NCBI RefSeq assembly: GCF_042650605.1
Contig: NZ_JBHSBN010000044.1
Location: 1 to 28,541 of the forward strand
Origin: Micromonospora_J zhanjiangensis
GTDB lineage: Bacteria > Actinomycetota > Actinomycetes > Mycobacteriales > Micromonosporaceae
Length of the DNA stretch: 28,541 nt
Direction of reading: 5' to 3'
The notes beneath the pieces were generated by a model, which was not told the origin of the DNA, searched no databases, and worked only from the letters and a program-made list of their open reading frames with translations. Shown in pieces: positions 1 to 6,491 of this stretch. Positions within the stretch are counted from its first letter, which is position 1, and each line of letters starts with the position of its first letter. A program made the position numbers and the translations under genes.

Positions 1-157
1 ACTGCGCCGCCGCCGCCCCCAACGTCGACGCCGCACTCGCCGGCCCGGCGAACACCAACGTCACACCCGCCGCGGTCACCGCCGCCGCAGTGACTGACAT
101 CAACGCGATCACCGGCCGACGGGACCGACCCGTTCCGGTACCGCTCGAAATCTTCAT
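1..157 (-). CDS. GH10 endo-1,4-beta-xylanase, N-terminal part (cut by window edge)
   Basis: The first 52 codons of a secreted protein are visible, read leftwards off the window edge. The ATG at 157 is preceded by GAGAGG about 10 nt upstream. The residues form a classic actinomycete signal peptide: a charged n-region (KISSGTGTGRSRRP), a hydrophobic core (about residues 16-37) and an AXA-like cleavage site, GPASA before ASTLGAAAAQ. The mature start STLGAAAAQ is the characteristic opening of actinobacterial GH10 xylanases, where it is normally followed by SGRYFG. The enzyme would hydrolyse internal beta-1,4 bonds of xylan outside the cell. The catalytic glutamates and any carbohydrate-binding module lie outside the window, so the family call rests on this short motif alone. 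Its neighbours, a pentose-type ABC transporter and an arabinofuranosidase further right, fit xylan use. Confidence 0.72.
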   Translation of the reverse strand, partial: MKISSGTGTGRSRRPVIALMSVTAAAVTAAGVTLVFAGPASAASTLGAAAAQ

Positions 158-323
158 GATCTTGCCACCTCTCGCACAGGGGATCGGGCGAACCCCGACG
201 GGCGGATCGTCAGGATGAGAACCGGGTGGGCGGCGAGCTCGACGCGCGGGATCCCGCGTCCGGGCGCCGGGCTACGGTGTTGCCCCACCGACGGACCGGG
301 ACCGGTCCGCTCGCCCGTCCAGT

Positions 324-337
324 TGTTAACGACAACA
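324..337. promoter_or_regulatory. LacI-type operator candidate, xylanase side
   Basis: TGTTAACGACAACA has half-sites TGTTAAC and, on the other strand, TGTTGTC around a central CG. This is the layout of LacI-family operators and close to the perfect copy at 26600-26613. It lies 167 nt upstream of the xylanase ATG. No LacI-family gene is inside the window, so the regulator is unknown. Confidence 0.5.
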
Positions 338-378
338 TCTCCCCGACCAGTGGCAGTGGCCATCCGGACAGAGATGCC

Positions 379-398
379 GAGAACGTTAACATTGATAC
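379..398 (+). promoter_or_regulatory. Shared 20-bp element, copy 1
   Basis: GAGAACGTTAACATTGATAC recurs with one change (C for T at position 15) at 26399-26418, upstream of the arabinofuranosidase and in the same orientation. It contains GTTAAC/TTAACA, resembling a LacI-type half-site. A 19/20 match between two non-coding regions of related genes is unlikely by chance, so it is probably a common regulator site or promoter part. Confidence 0.5.
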
Positions 399-412
399 AT
401 CTAAATTATCAA
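392..412. repeat. Spaced inverted repeat TTGATA-N9-TATCAA
   Basis: TTGATA (392-397) and TATCAA (407-412) are perfect complements separated by 9 nt of AT-rich sequence. It overlaps the end of the shared 20-bp element. It could be a transcription-factor site or part of the xylanase promoter on the minus strand, where TTGATA would read as a -35-like hexamer; no convincing -10 follows. Confidence 0.35.
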
Positions 413-605
413 CGAGTCTCGGCCGATCCGGGGGCCGGCCGGTTGATCACCAGAAACCACGCGCCACACCTCGTGGGCGAGGTCGGTTGACCACCCGGGG
501 CACGTCCCGCCCCCGCCCCCACCGGCCGCCGTCCGGGACCCCGGAGAGACGGGTTGACCTGCGTCGATGCGGTGCACCAGGCGGAACGTCCGGCATGTTA
601 CCCAA

Positions 606-619
606 GCGTTACGTAATGC
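606..619. promoter_or_regulatory. Near-perfect palindrome GCGTTACGTAATGC
   Basis: The 14-mer reads GCATTACGTAACGC on the other strand, with one mismatched pair and a perfect TTACGTAA core. It lies 18 nt left of the LacI-like operator and 197 nt upstream of the chvE ATG. Its sequence differs from the LacI-like sites, so it probably belongs to a second, unidentified regulator. Confidence 0.35.
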
Positions 620-636
620 GCCGTTGACCCTCCGAT

Positions 637-650
637 TGTTAGCGATAACA
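637..650. promoter_or_regulatory. LacI-type operator candidate, chvE side
   Basis: TGTTAGCGATAACA has half-sites TGTTAGC and TGTTATC and differs from the perfect palindrome at 26600-26613 by one base. A -35-like TTGACC at 624-629 lies just upstream, so the operator would cover the -10 region of a chvE-operon promoter; no good -10 hexamer can be pointed to. It lies 166 nt upstream of the chvE ATG. Confidence 0.55.
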
Positions 651-815
651 CTGGGCGTCGCCGGCGTTGCCAGCCCCTGTCCGGCAGGTGCGGGATCCCC
701 CCGTTCGACGTACCTGCCAGATCACCCGATGGGCGGCCCCCGACGCCGCGAGGACAACCGGTCGCGTGGGATCCGGCCGGCCATATCTGCGGCATCAGGA
801 TGGGGAGGACAGCAG

Positions 816-1946
816 ATGAAGTTCGTACGGCTTTCGGCCGCGGCCGGCGCCGTGCTGCTCGCGGCGGCACTGACCGCCTGCGGGTCCAGCACCAAGTCCG
901 GCGACAAGGAGGGTGACTCCGGCTCCAACGCCGGTGCGTTGGTCGGTGTCACCATGCCGACCAAGTCATCCGAGCGTTGGGTGCACGACGGCGACAACCT
1001 GCGGACCGCCCTGGAGAAGCTCGGCTACAAGGTGGACCTCCAGTACGCGGAGGACGACATCCCCACCCAGGCCAACCAGGTCGAGAACCAGATCACCAAG
1101 GGCGCGAAGCTGCTCATCATCGCCTCCATCGACGGCACGACGCTCTCCACGCAGCTCCAGCAGGCCGCGGACAAGAAGGTCAAGGTGATCGCCTACGACC
1201 GGCTGATCCGCAACAGCCCCAACGTCGACTACTACACCACCTTCGACAACTTCAAGGTCGGCGTGCAGCAGGCCACCTCGCTACTGGTGGGCCTGAAGCT
1301 GAAGAACGCCGACGGCTCCGACGGCACGGCCAAGGGCCCGTTCAACGTCGAGCTGTTCGCCGGCTCGCCGGACGACAACAACGCCACGTTCTTCTACAAC
1401 GGCGCGATGTCGGTCCTGCAGCCGTACATCGACAAGGGCACGCTGGTGGTCAAGAGCGGCCAGAAGGACTTCAAGACCATCGCGATCCTGCGCTGGAAGG
1501 CGGAGACCGCCCAGGCCCGGATGGAGGACCTGCTCACCAAGACCTACAGCGGTGGCGCCAAGGTCGACGGCGTGCTCTCGCCGTACGACGGGCTGTCCAT
1601 CGGCATCCTGTCCGCGCTGCGGAGCAACGGCTACGGGACGAAGGGCCAGCCGTACCCGGTGGTCACCGGGCAGGACGCCGAACTGACCTCGGTCAAGTCG
1701 ATCGTCAAGGGCGAGCAGTACTCCACCATCTTCAAGGACCTGCGCAAGCTCGCCAGCGAGACCGCGAAGATGGCCGACCAGGTGCTGAAGGGCCAGAAGC
1801 CCGAGGTCAACAACGAGAAGGACTACGAGAACGGCAACAAGATCGTTCCCACGTACCTGTTGCAGCCGGTGATCGTCGACAAGACGAACTACCAGAAGGA
1901 ACTCATCGAATCCGGCTACCTCACCCAGTCGCAGCTGACGTCCTAG
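816..1946 (+). CDS. chvE: ChvE-type multiple-monosaccharide-binding lipoprotein
   Basis: This is the substrate-binding component of a CUT2 sugar ABC transporter, 376 aa. I chose the ATG at 816 because GGAGGA lies 6 nt upstream and a proper lipoprotein signal follows (lipobox L19-T-A-C22); the frame is open further upstream but without features. After a flexible Ser/Gly linker comes a periplasmic-binding-protein fold of the LacI/ribose-binding type, starting GALVGVTMPTKSSERW, with the typical QANQVENQITKGAKLLIIASIDG segment. ChvE/MmsE proteins bind aldoses such as xylose, arabinose, galactose and glucose. It is the first gene of chvE-gguA-gguB. A 19-bp hairpin separates it from the ATPase, as expected for a binding protein made in excess. 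The LacI-like operator at 637-650 suggests sugar-induced expression. The exact sugar is inferred from the neighbouring xylan enzymes. Confidence 0.9.
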   Translation: MKFVRLSAAAGAVLLAAALTACGSSTKSGDKEGDSGSNAGALVGVTMPTKSSERWVHDGDNLRTALEKLGYKVDLQYAEDDIPTQANQVENQITKGAKLLIIASIDGTTLSTQLQQAADKKVKVIAYDRLIRNSPNVDYYTTFDNFKVGVQQATSLLVGLKLKNADGSDGTAKGPFNVELFAGSPDDNNATFFYNGAMSVLQPYIDKGTLVVKSGQKDFKTIAILRWKAETAQARMEDLLTKTYSGGAKVDGVLSPYDGLSIGILSALRSNGYGTKGQPYPVVTGQDAELTSVKSIVKGEQYSTIFKDLRKLASETAKMADQVLKGQKPEVNNEKDYENGNKIVPTYLLQPVIVDKTNYQKELIESGYLTQSQLTS

Positions 1947-1955
1947 ACCGGACGG

Positions 1956-1998
1956 GGGTCGGTCTCCCCGGGCGTCCACCGCCCGGGGAGACCGACCC
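1956..1998 (+). terminator. 19-bp intercistronic hairpin (partial terminator / mRNA stabiliser)
   Basis: Positions 1956-1974 and 1980-1998 are perfect 19-bp complements around the 5-nt loop TCCAC. The hairpin starts 9 nt after the chvE stop and ends 45 nt before the ATPase start. There is no T-run, so it probably works as an attenuator or 3'-end protector that raises binding-protein mRNA over the downstream genes. Confidence 0.75.
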
Positions 1999-2043
1999 GA
2001 CTCATACGTACGCCCGTGACCGGCCCGGCGAAGAGAGCAAGAC

Positions 2044-3585
2044 ATGACCGACCACATCCTCCGGATGCACGGCATCACCAAGACGTTCCCGGGCGTCGCC
2101 GCGCTCTCGGACGTCTCGTTGTCCGTCCGTCGGGGCGAGATTCACGCGATCTGCGGCGAGAACGGCGCCGGCAAGTCGACCCTGATGAAGGTGTTGTCCG
2201 GGGTCTACCCGCACGGCGGCCACGACGGCACGATCGAGTTCGACGGGCAGCCCTGCGAGTTCCACAACATCCGGGACAGCGAACAGCGCGGCATCGTCAT
2301 CATCCACCAGGAGCTGGCCCTGTGCCCGCAGTTGTCCATCGCGGAGAACATCTTCCTCGGCAACGAGCGGGCCGGCCGTGGACTGATCGACTGGCACCGC
2401 ACCAATCACGAGGCGGCCGAGTTGCTCGACCGGGTCGGCCTGCGGGAGAACCCGGTGACCCCGGTGCTCGACATCGGCGTCGGCAAGCAGCAACTGGTCG
2501 AGATCGCGAAGGCGCTGTCCAAGAAGGTCCGCCTGCTCATCCTCGACGAGCCGACCGCCGCGCTGAACGACGACGACTCCGCGCACCTGCTCAACCTGCT
2601 GCGCGGGCTGCGCGACGAGGGCATCACCTGCGTGATCATCTCGCACAAGCTGAATGAGATCGCCGCGATCGCCGACTCGATCAGCATCCTGCGCGACGGT
2701 CGGATGATCGAGACGCTGGACATGCACACGGACGAGGTGACCGAGGACCGGATCATCTCCGGGATGGTGGGCCGCGACCTGGACCACCGGTTCCCGCCGC
2801 ACGAGCCGACCATCGGCGACGAGGTTTTCCGGATCGAGAACTGGACGGTGCACAGCCCGACCCAGCGCGGCCGGACCGTGGTCTCGGACGCCAGCCTCTT
2901 CCTGCGGCGCGGAGAGATCGTCGGGCTGGCCGGGCTGATGGGTGCCGGCCGGACCGAGTTGGCGATGAGCGTCTTCGGCCGGGCCTACGGCACCGGCATC
3001 TCCGGCCGGATCATCAAGGACGGCAAGGAGATCAAGCTGAACTCGGTCACCGACGCGATCGAGCACGGCATCGCGTACGTGACCGAGGACCGCAAGCGGT
3101 ACGGCCTGAACCTGATCGAGGACATCAAGCGCAACGTCTCGGCGGCCGGCCTGCGCCGGCTCGCGAAGCGCGGCTGGGTGGACGGCAACGAGGAGTTCCG
3201 GGTGGCCGAGGACTACCGGCGCAACCTGGGCATCAAGGCGCCGAGCGTGCTCAGCGTCACCGGCAAGCTCAGCGGCGGCAACCAGCAGAAGGTCGTGCTG
3301 GGCAAGTGGATCTTCACCGACCCGGACGTGCTGATCCTCGACGAACCGACCCGCGGCATCGACGTGGGCGCCAAGTACGAGATCTACACGATCATCAACC
3401 GACTGGCCGACGAGGGCAAGGCGGTGCTGGTCATCTCGTCGGAGTTGCCCGAACTGCTGGGCCTCTGCGACCGCATCTACACGCTCGCCGCAGGCCGGAC
3501 GACCGGAGTGGTCGACCGGGCCGACGCGACCCAGGAACGCCTCATGCAGTTGATGACCCAGGGAACAGGAGTGGCCCCGCGATGA
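2044..3585 (+). CDS. gguA: Multiple-sugar ABC transporter ATP-binding protein (GguA/MmsA type)
   Basis: This is a 513-aa tandem ATPase that powers sugar import by the CUT2 transporter, acting on the inner face of the membrane. The first nucleotide-binding domain has Walker A GENGAGKST (38-46), Q-loop near Q89, a degenerate signature (GVGKQQL) and Walker B LLILDEPT (164-171). The second has the usual degenerate Walker A of this family (GLMGAGRTEL, 297-306), signature LSGGNQQ (409-415) and Walker B VLILDEPTRG (429-438). Length and domain order are standard for RbsA/XylG/GguA proteins. The ATG at 2044 follows an A/G-rich stretch (GAAGAGAGC). The stop overlaps the permease start as ATGA, indicating translational coupling. 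Confidence 0.93.
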   Translation: MTDHILRMHGITKTFPGVAALSDVSLSVRRGEIHAICGENGAGKSTLMKVLSGVYPHGGHDGTIEFDGQPCEFHNIRDSEQRGIVIIHQELALCPQLSIAENIFLGNERAGRGLIDWHRTNHEAAELLDRVGLRENPVTPVLDIGVGKQQLVEIAKALSKKVRLLILDEPTAALNDDDSAHLLNLLRGLRDEGITCVIISHKLNEIAAIADSISILRDGRMIETLDMHTDEVTEDRIISGMVGRDLDHRFPPHEPTIGDEVFRIENWTVHSPTQRGRTVVSDASLFLRRGEIVGLAGLMGAGRTELAMSVFGRAYGTGISGRIIKDGKEIKLNSVTDAIEHGIAYVTEDRKRYGLNLIEDIKRNVSAAGLRRLAKRGWVDGNEEFRVAEDYRRNLGIKAPSVLSVTGKLSGGNQQKVVLGKWIFTDPDVLILDEPTRGIDVGAKYEIYTIINRLADEGKAVLVISSELPELLGLCDRIYTLAAGRTTGVVDRADATQERLMQLMTQGTGVAPR

Positions 3586-4847
3586 GCAGCGTCGCACCCA
3601 CGAACAGCACGGTTCCGGTCGAGTCGCCCGAGCTCGCCGGGCCGGTGGAACCGGACGGCGGTCCGCGCCGGCGGCTGTCGGTGAACCTCCGGCAGAGCGG
3701 CATCTACGTCGCCTTCGCGTTGATCGTCGCGCTTTTCGCGGTGCTCACCGACGGCGCGCTGCTGGAACCGCAGAACATCTCCAACATCATCGTGCAGAAC
3801 TCGTACGTCCTGGTGCTGGCCATCGGCATGATCCTGATCATCATCGCCGGGCACATCGACCTGTCGGTCGGCTCGGTGATGGGGGTGACCGGCGCGGTGG
3901 CCGCCGTGCTGATGGTCAACCTGCACGTGCCCTGGCCGCTGGCACTGCTGCTCACGCTGCTCACCGGCGCGGCGATCGGCGCCTGGCAGGGCTACTGGAT
4001 CGCCTACTTCGGCATCCCCGCGTTCATCGTGACCCTGGCCGGCATGCTGCTGTTCCGCGCGCTGACCCTGACCACGCTCGGCAACCAGGGCATCGGCCCG
4101 TTCCCGGACCCGGTACGAACCCTCGCCAACGGCTTCACCGGTAGTTATCTGGGCAACATCGGGCTCGGCCCGCTGGACGGCGCGGACCTGTTCAGCCTGC
4201 TGGTCGGCGTGGTCGTGGTGGCCGGCCTGGTGCTGCAGCGGTGGCGGGACCGGACGGCCCGGCTCGGCTACCGGCAGACCGTCGAACCGCTGCCGGTGTT
4301 CGTGCTGAAGCTGGCGCTGGCGGCCGCGGTCATCCTGACCGTGGTGGTGCAGCTCGCCCGGTTCAAGAACCTGCCGTGGGTGCTGGTGCTGCTGGCCGTA
4401 CTGGTGCTGGGGTACTCGGTGCTCACCAACCGGGCCGTGTTCGGACGGTGGATCTACGCGGTCGGCGGCAACCTGCAGGCGGCCACCCTCTCCGGGGTGA
4501 AGGTCCGGTCGGTGGCCTTCTGGATCTTCGTGAACATGGGCGTGCTCTCCGCGCTGGCCGGGATCATCTCCGCCGGCCGGCTCAACCTGGCCGGACCGAC
4601 CGCGGGCAACGCGGCCGAGCTGGACGCCATCGCGGCGGCCTTCATCGGCGGCGCCGCCGTGCAGGGCGGCGTCGGCAAGGTGGTGGGCGCGATCACCGGC
4701 GGCCTCATCATGGGTGTGATCAACAACGGCATGTCGCTGATCGGCGCGCCGAGCGACCGGGTCATGCTGGTCAAGGGCGTGGTGTTGCTGGCCGCGGTGG
4801 CCTTCGACGTCTGGTCGAAGCGCCGCGCGGGCCTGGTCAACCGCTGA
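3582..4847 (+). CDS. gguB: Multiple-sugar ABC transporter permease (GguB/MmsB type)
   Basis: This is a 421-aa polytopic membrane protein of the BPD_transp_2/CUT2 permease family. After a hydrophilic N-terminus of about 40 residues come about ten hydrophobic segments. Hallmarks are AGHIDLSVGSVMGVTGAVAA, GIPAFIVTLAGMLLFRAL and the conserved late loop AVGGNLQAATLSGVKV. A cytoplasmic arginine-rich loop (RWRDRTARLGYRQ) lies in the middle, as is usual for the longer XylH/GguB-type permeases. The start overlaps the ATPase stop by 4 nt and a strong terminator follows, so it ends the operon. It pairs with the ATPase and the ChvE-like binding protein; the substrate is inferred to be a pentose or mixed aldoses. 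Confidence 0.92.
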   Translation: MSSVAPTNSTVPVESPELAGPVEPDGGPRRRLSVNLRQSGIYVAFALIVALFAVLTDGALLEPQNISNIIVQNSYVLVLAIGMILIIIAGHIDLSVGSVMGVTGAVAAVLMVNLHVPWPLALLLTLLTGAAIGAWQGYWIAYFGIPAFIVTLAGMLLFRALTLTTLGNQGIGPFPDPVRTLANGFTGSYLGNIGLGPLDGADLFSLLVGVVVVAGLVLQRWRDRTARLGYRQTVEPLPVFVLKLALAAAVILTVVVQLARFKNLPWVLVLLAVLVLGYSVLTNRAVFGRWIYAVGGNLQAATLSGVKVRSVAFWIFVNMGVLSALAGIISAGRLNLAGPTAGNAAELDAIAAAFIGGAAVQGGVGKVVGAITGGLIMGVINNGMSLIGAPSDRVMLVKGVVLLAAVAFDVWSKRRAGLVNR

Positions 4848-4855
4848 CCGCCGCG

Positions 4856-4886
4856 ACGGGGCCCGGCCATCGGGGTCGGGCCCCGT
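4856..4886. terminator. Terminator between gguB and convergent nnaR
   Basis: ACGGGGCCCG (4856-4865) pairs perfectly with CGGGCCCCGT (4877-4886) around an 11-nt loop. It sits 8 nt after the gguB stop and 46 nt past the stop of the convergent minus-strand gene, so it may serve both strands. There is no long U-tract, as is common in actinomycetes. Confidence 0.75.
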
Positions 4887-4932
4887 CTCCTGTCCGGCCC
4901 CTACCCCGCGGGATGATCCGGATGCTGCTCCG

Positions 4933-6075
4933 TCACCTACTCCGGACGCCCCCGGCAGCGGGGTGGGTGCCGTCGACCCGCAGCCGGTAGCCCCGCTTGA
5001 CCACGGTCTCGACGTAGCGGGACGAGCCGAGGGCCGCCCGCAGTCGCACCACGGCCATGTCCACGGCGTGACCGTCGGCGGCCCGGGGCAACGCCGCGGC
5101 CAGGTCGGCCCGGGACACCACCGCCCCGGGCCGGTCCGCGAGCGCGGTCAGGATCGCCATGGTGGCCGGGGCGAGCAGCCGGACGGCGCCGTCGACCAGC
5201 ACCGCGTGCCCGCGCAGTTCCAGCTCGGTGCCGGCGACCGGGAGCCGGCGGGCCCGCCGGGGCAGCTCGTCGGTGACGGCCCGGACCAGGGCGCCCAGTC
5301 GGGCCCGCTCGGGCACCAGGGTCGGCACCCCGGCGGTCCGCAGCGGCGCCGCGGTGACCGGCCCGACGCAGGCGGCCAGCACCCGATCGGTGAACAGCTC
5401 CGTGGCCGCCGTCCCGGCCACCTCCAGCAGCGTCCGCACGGCCGGGGCGCTGGTGAAGGTCACCGCGTCGACCTGGCCGGCGAGGATCTGCCCGACCAGC
5501 CGGCGGAGCGGGCCGACGTCGGCCGGCGCCGCCCACCGGTACACCGGAACCTCCACCACCTCCGCCCCGGCCGTCCGCAGCGCCGTCACGAACTCCTCCT
5601 GCGGGCCGCCGTGCAACTGGACGGCGACCCGCCGGCCGGCCACCCCCTCGGCGAGCAGTTCGCGCAGGATCTCCTCGCACGACTCGGTCGGCGCCGCCCA
5701 CTCCTCGCTGAGCCCGGCGGCCCGGATCGCGCCGCACGGCTTGGCCCCCCGGGCGTACAGCCGGGCCCGGTCCAGGCCGCCCCGCAGCGGCTCACCGACG
5801 CCCCACCCCTCGGCCGCCTCCAGCCAGCCCCGGAAGCCGATGCCGGTGGTGACAACGACGGTGTCCGGCGGCCGGCGCAGGCACTCCTCGGTGGCCTGCC
5901 GCAGGGCCACGTCGTCGCGCAGCGGCACGATGGTGATCGCCGGGGCGGTGACCACCCGGGCGCCCCGGCGTTCGAGCAGGGTCCGCAGCTCCGCGCTCCG
6001 GCGGTCGGCGGTGACGGCCACCGTGAACCCGGTCAACGGTGCCGGTTCATCGGCCGTCCGGCCGGCGGCGGTCAC
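4933..6075 (-). CDS. nnaR: NnaR-like nitrate assimilation regulator (HemD domain + winged helix)
   Basis: The 380-aa protein has an N-terminal uroporphyrinogen-III-synthase (HemD-like) domain of about 265 residues (GFTVAVTADRRSAELRTLLERRG near the start, TFTSAPAVRTLLEVAG later). It has a C-terminal OmpR-type winged-helix DNA-binding domain of about 90 residues (LLAPATMAILTALADRPGAV, VVRLRAALG, VKRGYRLRV). Actinomycetes use this fusion as NnaR, a DNA-binding co-activator of nitrate/nitrite assimilation genes described in Streptomyces; it is often annotated simply as HemD. The GTG start overlaps the nirD stop by 4 nt, so it is the last gene of the nitrate operon and would be made together with its targets. 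Whether the HemD part still makes uroporphyrinogen III for sirohaem, or only senses a ligand, cannot be read from the sequence. Confidence 0.82.
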   Translation of the reverse strand: MTAAGRTADEPAPLTGFTVAVTADRRSAELRTLLERRGARVVTAPAITIVPLRDDVALRQATEECLRRPPDTVVVTTGIGFRGWLEAAEGWGVGEPLRGGLDRARLYARGAKPCGAIRAAGLSEEWAAPTESCEEILRELLAEGVAGRRVAVQLHGGPQEEFVTALRTAGAEVVEVPVYRWAAPADVGPLRRLVGQILAGQVDAVTFTSAPAVRTLLEVAGTAATELFTDRVLAACVGPVTAAPLRTAGVPTLVPERARLGALVRAVTDELPRRARRLPVAGTELELRGHAVLVDGAVRLLAPATMAILTALADRPGAVVSRADLAAALPRAADGHAVDMAVVRLRAALGSSRYVETVVKRGYRLRVDGTHPAAGGVRSR

Positions 6076-6491
6076 CGGACCGCCACCTCCACCAGGCCGC
6101 CCCGGACCCGCGCCGGATACACCGGCACGGCCACGTCGGGCACGTCCAGGCAGTGCCCGGTGTCCAGGTCGTACGCCTGCTTGTGCATCGGGGACGCGAC
6201 CACCGCCCGGTCACCACGGGTGCCGACGATGCCCCGGGACAGCACGTACGCGCCGGAGAGCGGGTCGTGGTTCCCGATCGCCCGTACCCCGTCGTCGTGC
6301 AGCCGGAAGACCGCCACCTGCGTGCCGTCCAGCAGCGCGGCGGCACCCCGCTCGGGCAACAGGTCGGCCAGCCGGCAGACGGTGACCCAGCGGGTCGTAC
6401 CGGCGACCGGACCGGCCGCGGTCGGCGCGACAGACACGGTCGGCGCGGGAGACACGGTCGGCGCGGTGCCCGCCGCGGACGCCGGGGTCAT
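6072..6491 (-). CDS. nirD: Nitrite reductase (NADH) small subunit NirD
   Basis: The 139-aa protein has a Rieske-like fold without the canonical C-X-H ... C-X2-H pairs, as in NirD of assimilatory nitrite reductases. Conserved features are WVTVCRLADLLPERGAAALL, a VAVFRLHDDGVRAIGNHDP strand region and the MHKQAYDLDTGHCLD segment. It has an Ala/Pro/Thr-rich extension of about 30 residues at the N-terminus before the fold. The ATG at 6491 overlaps the nirB stop by 4 nt, and the gene's own stop overlaps nnaR. It would be the small subunit of the cytoplasmic NirBD complex reducing nitrite to ammonium. Confidence 0.92.
   Translation of the reverse strand: MTPASAAGTAPTVSPAPTVSVAPTAAGPVAGTTRWVTVCRLADLLPERGAAALLDGTQVAVFRLHDDGVRAIGNHDPLSGAYVLSRGIVGTRGDRAVVASPMHKQAYDLDTGHCLDVPDVAVPVYPARVRGGLVEVAVR

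Larger units (their letters stand above)
158..815. promoter_or_regulatory. Divergent intergenic regulatory region, xylanase / chvE
   Basis: No convincing gene lies in these 658 nt; the overlapping open frames have no ribosome binding site or recognisable product. The interval is divergent between the xylanase (minus) and chvE (plus). It contains an AT-richer island around 380-412 that stands out from the GC-rich surroundings, and several palindromes listed separately (324-337, 379-398, 392-412, 606-619, 637-650). The two LacI-like operators lie almost symmetrically, each about 166 nt from the start codon it faces. Confidence 0.6.

Noticed and set aside
567..815. Upstream extension of the chvE frame
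   Set aside because: The frame is open from 567, but the lipoprotein signal and GGAGGA site place the start at 816, and the extension would translate the palindromic operators.
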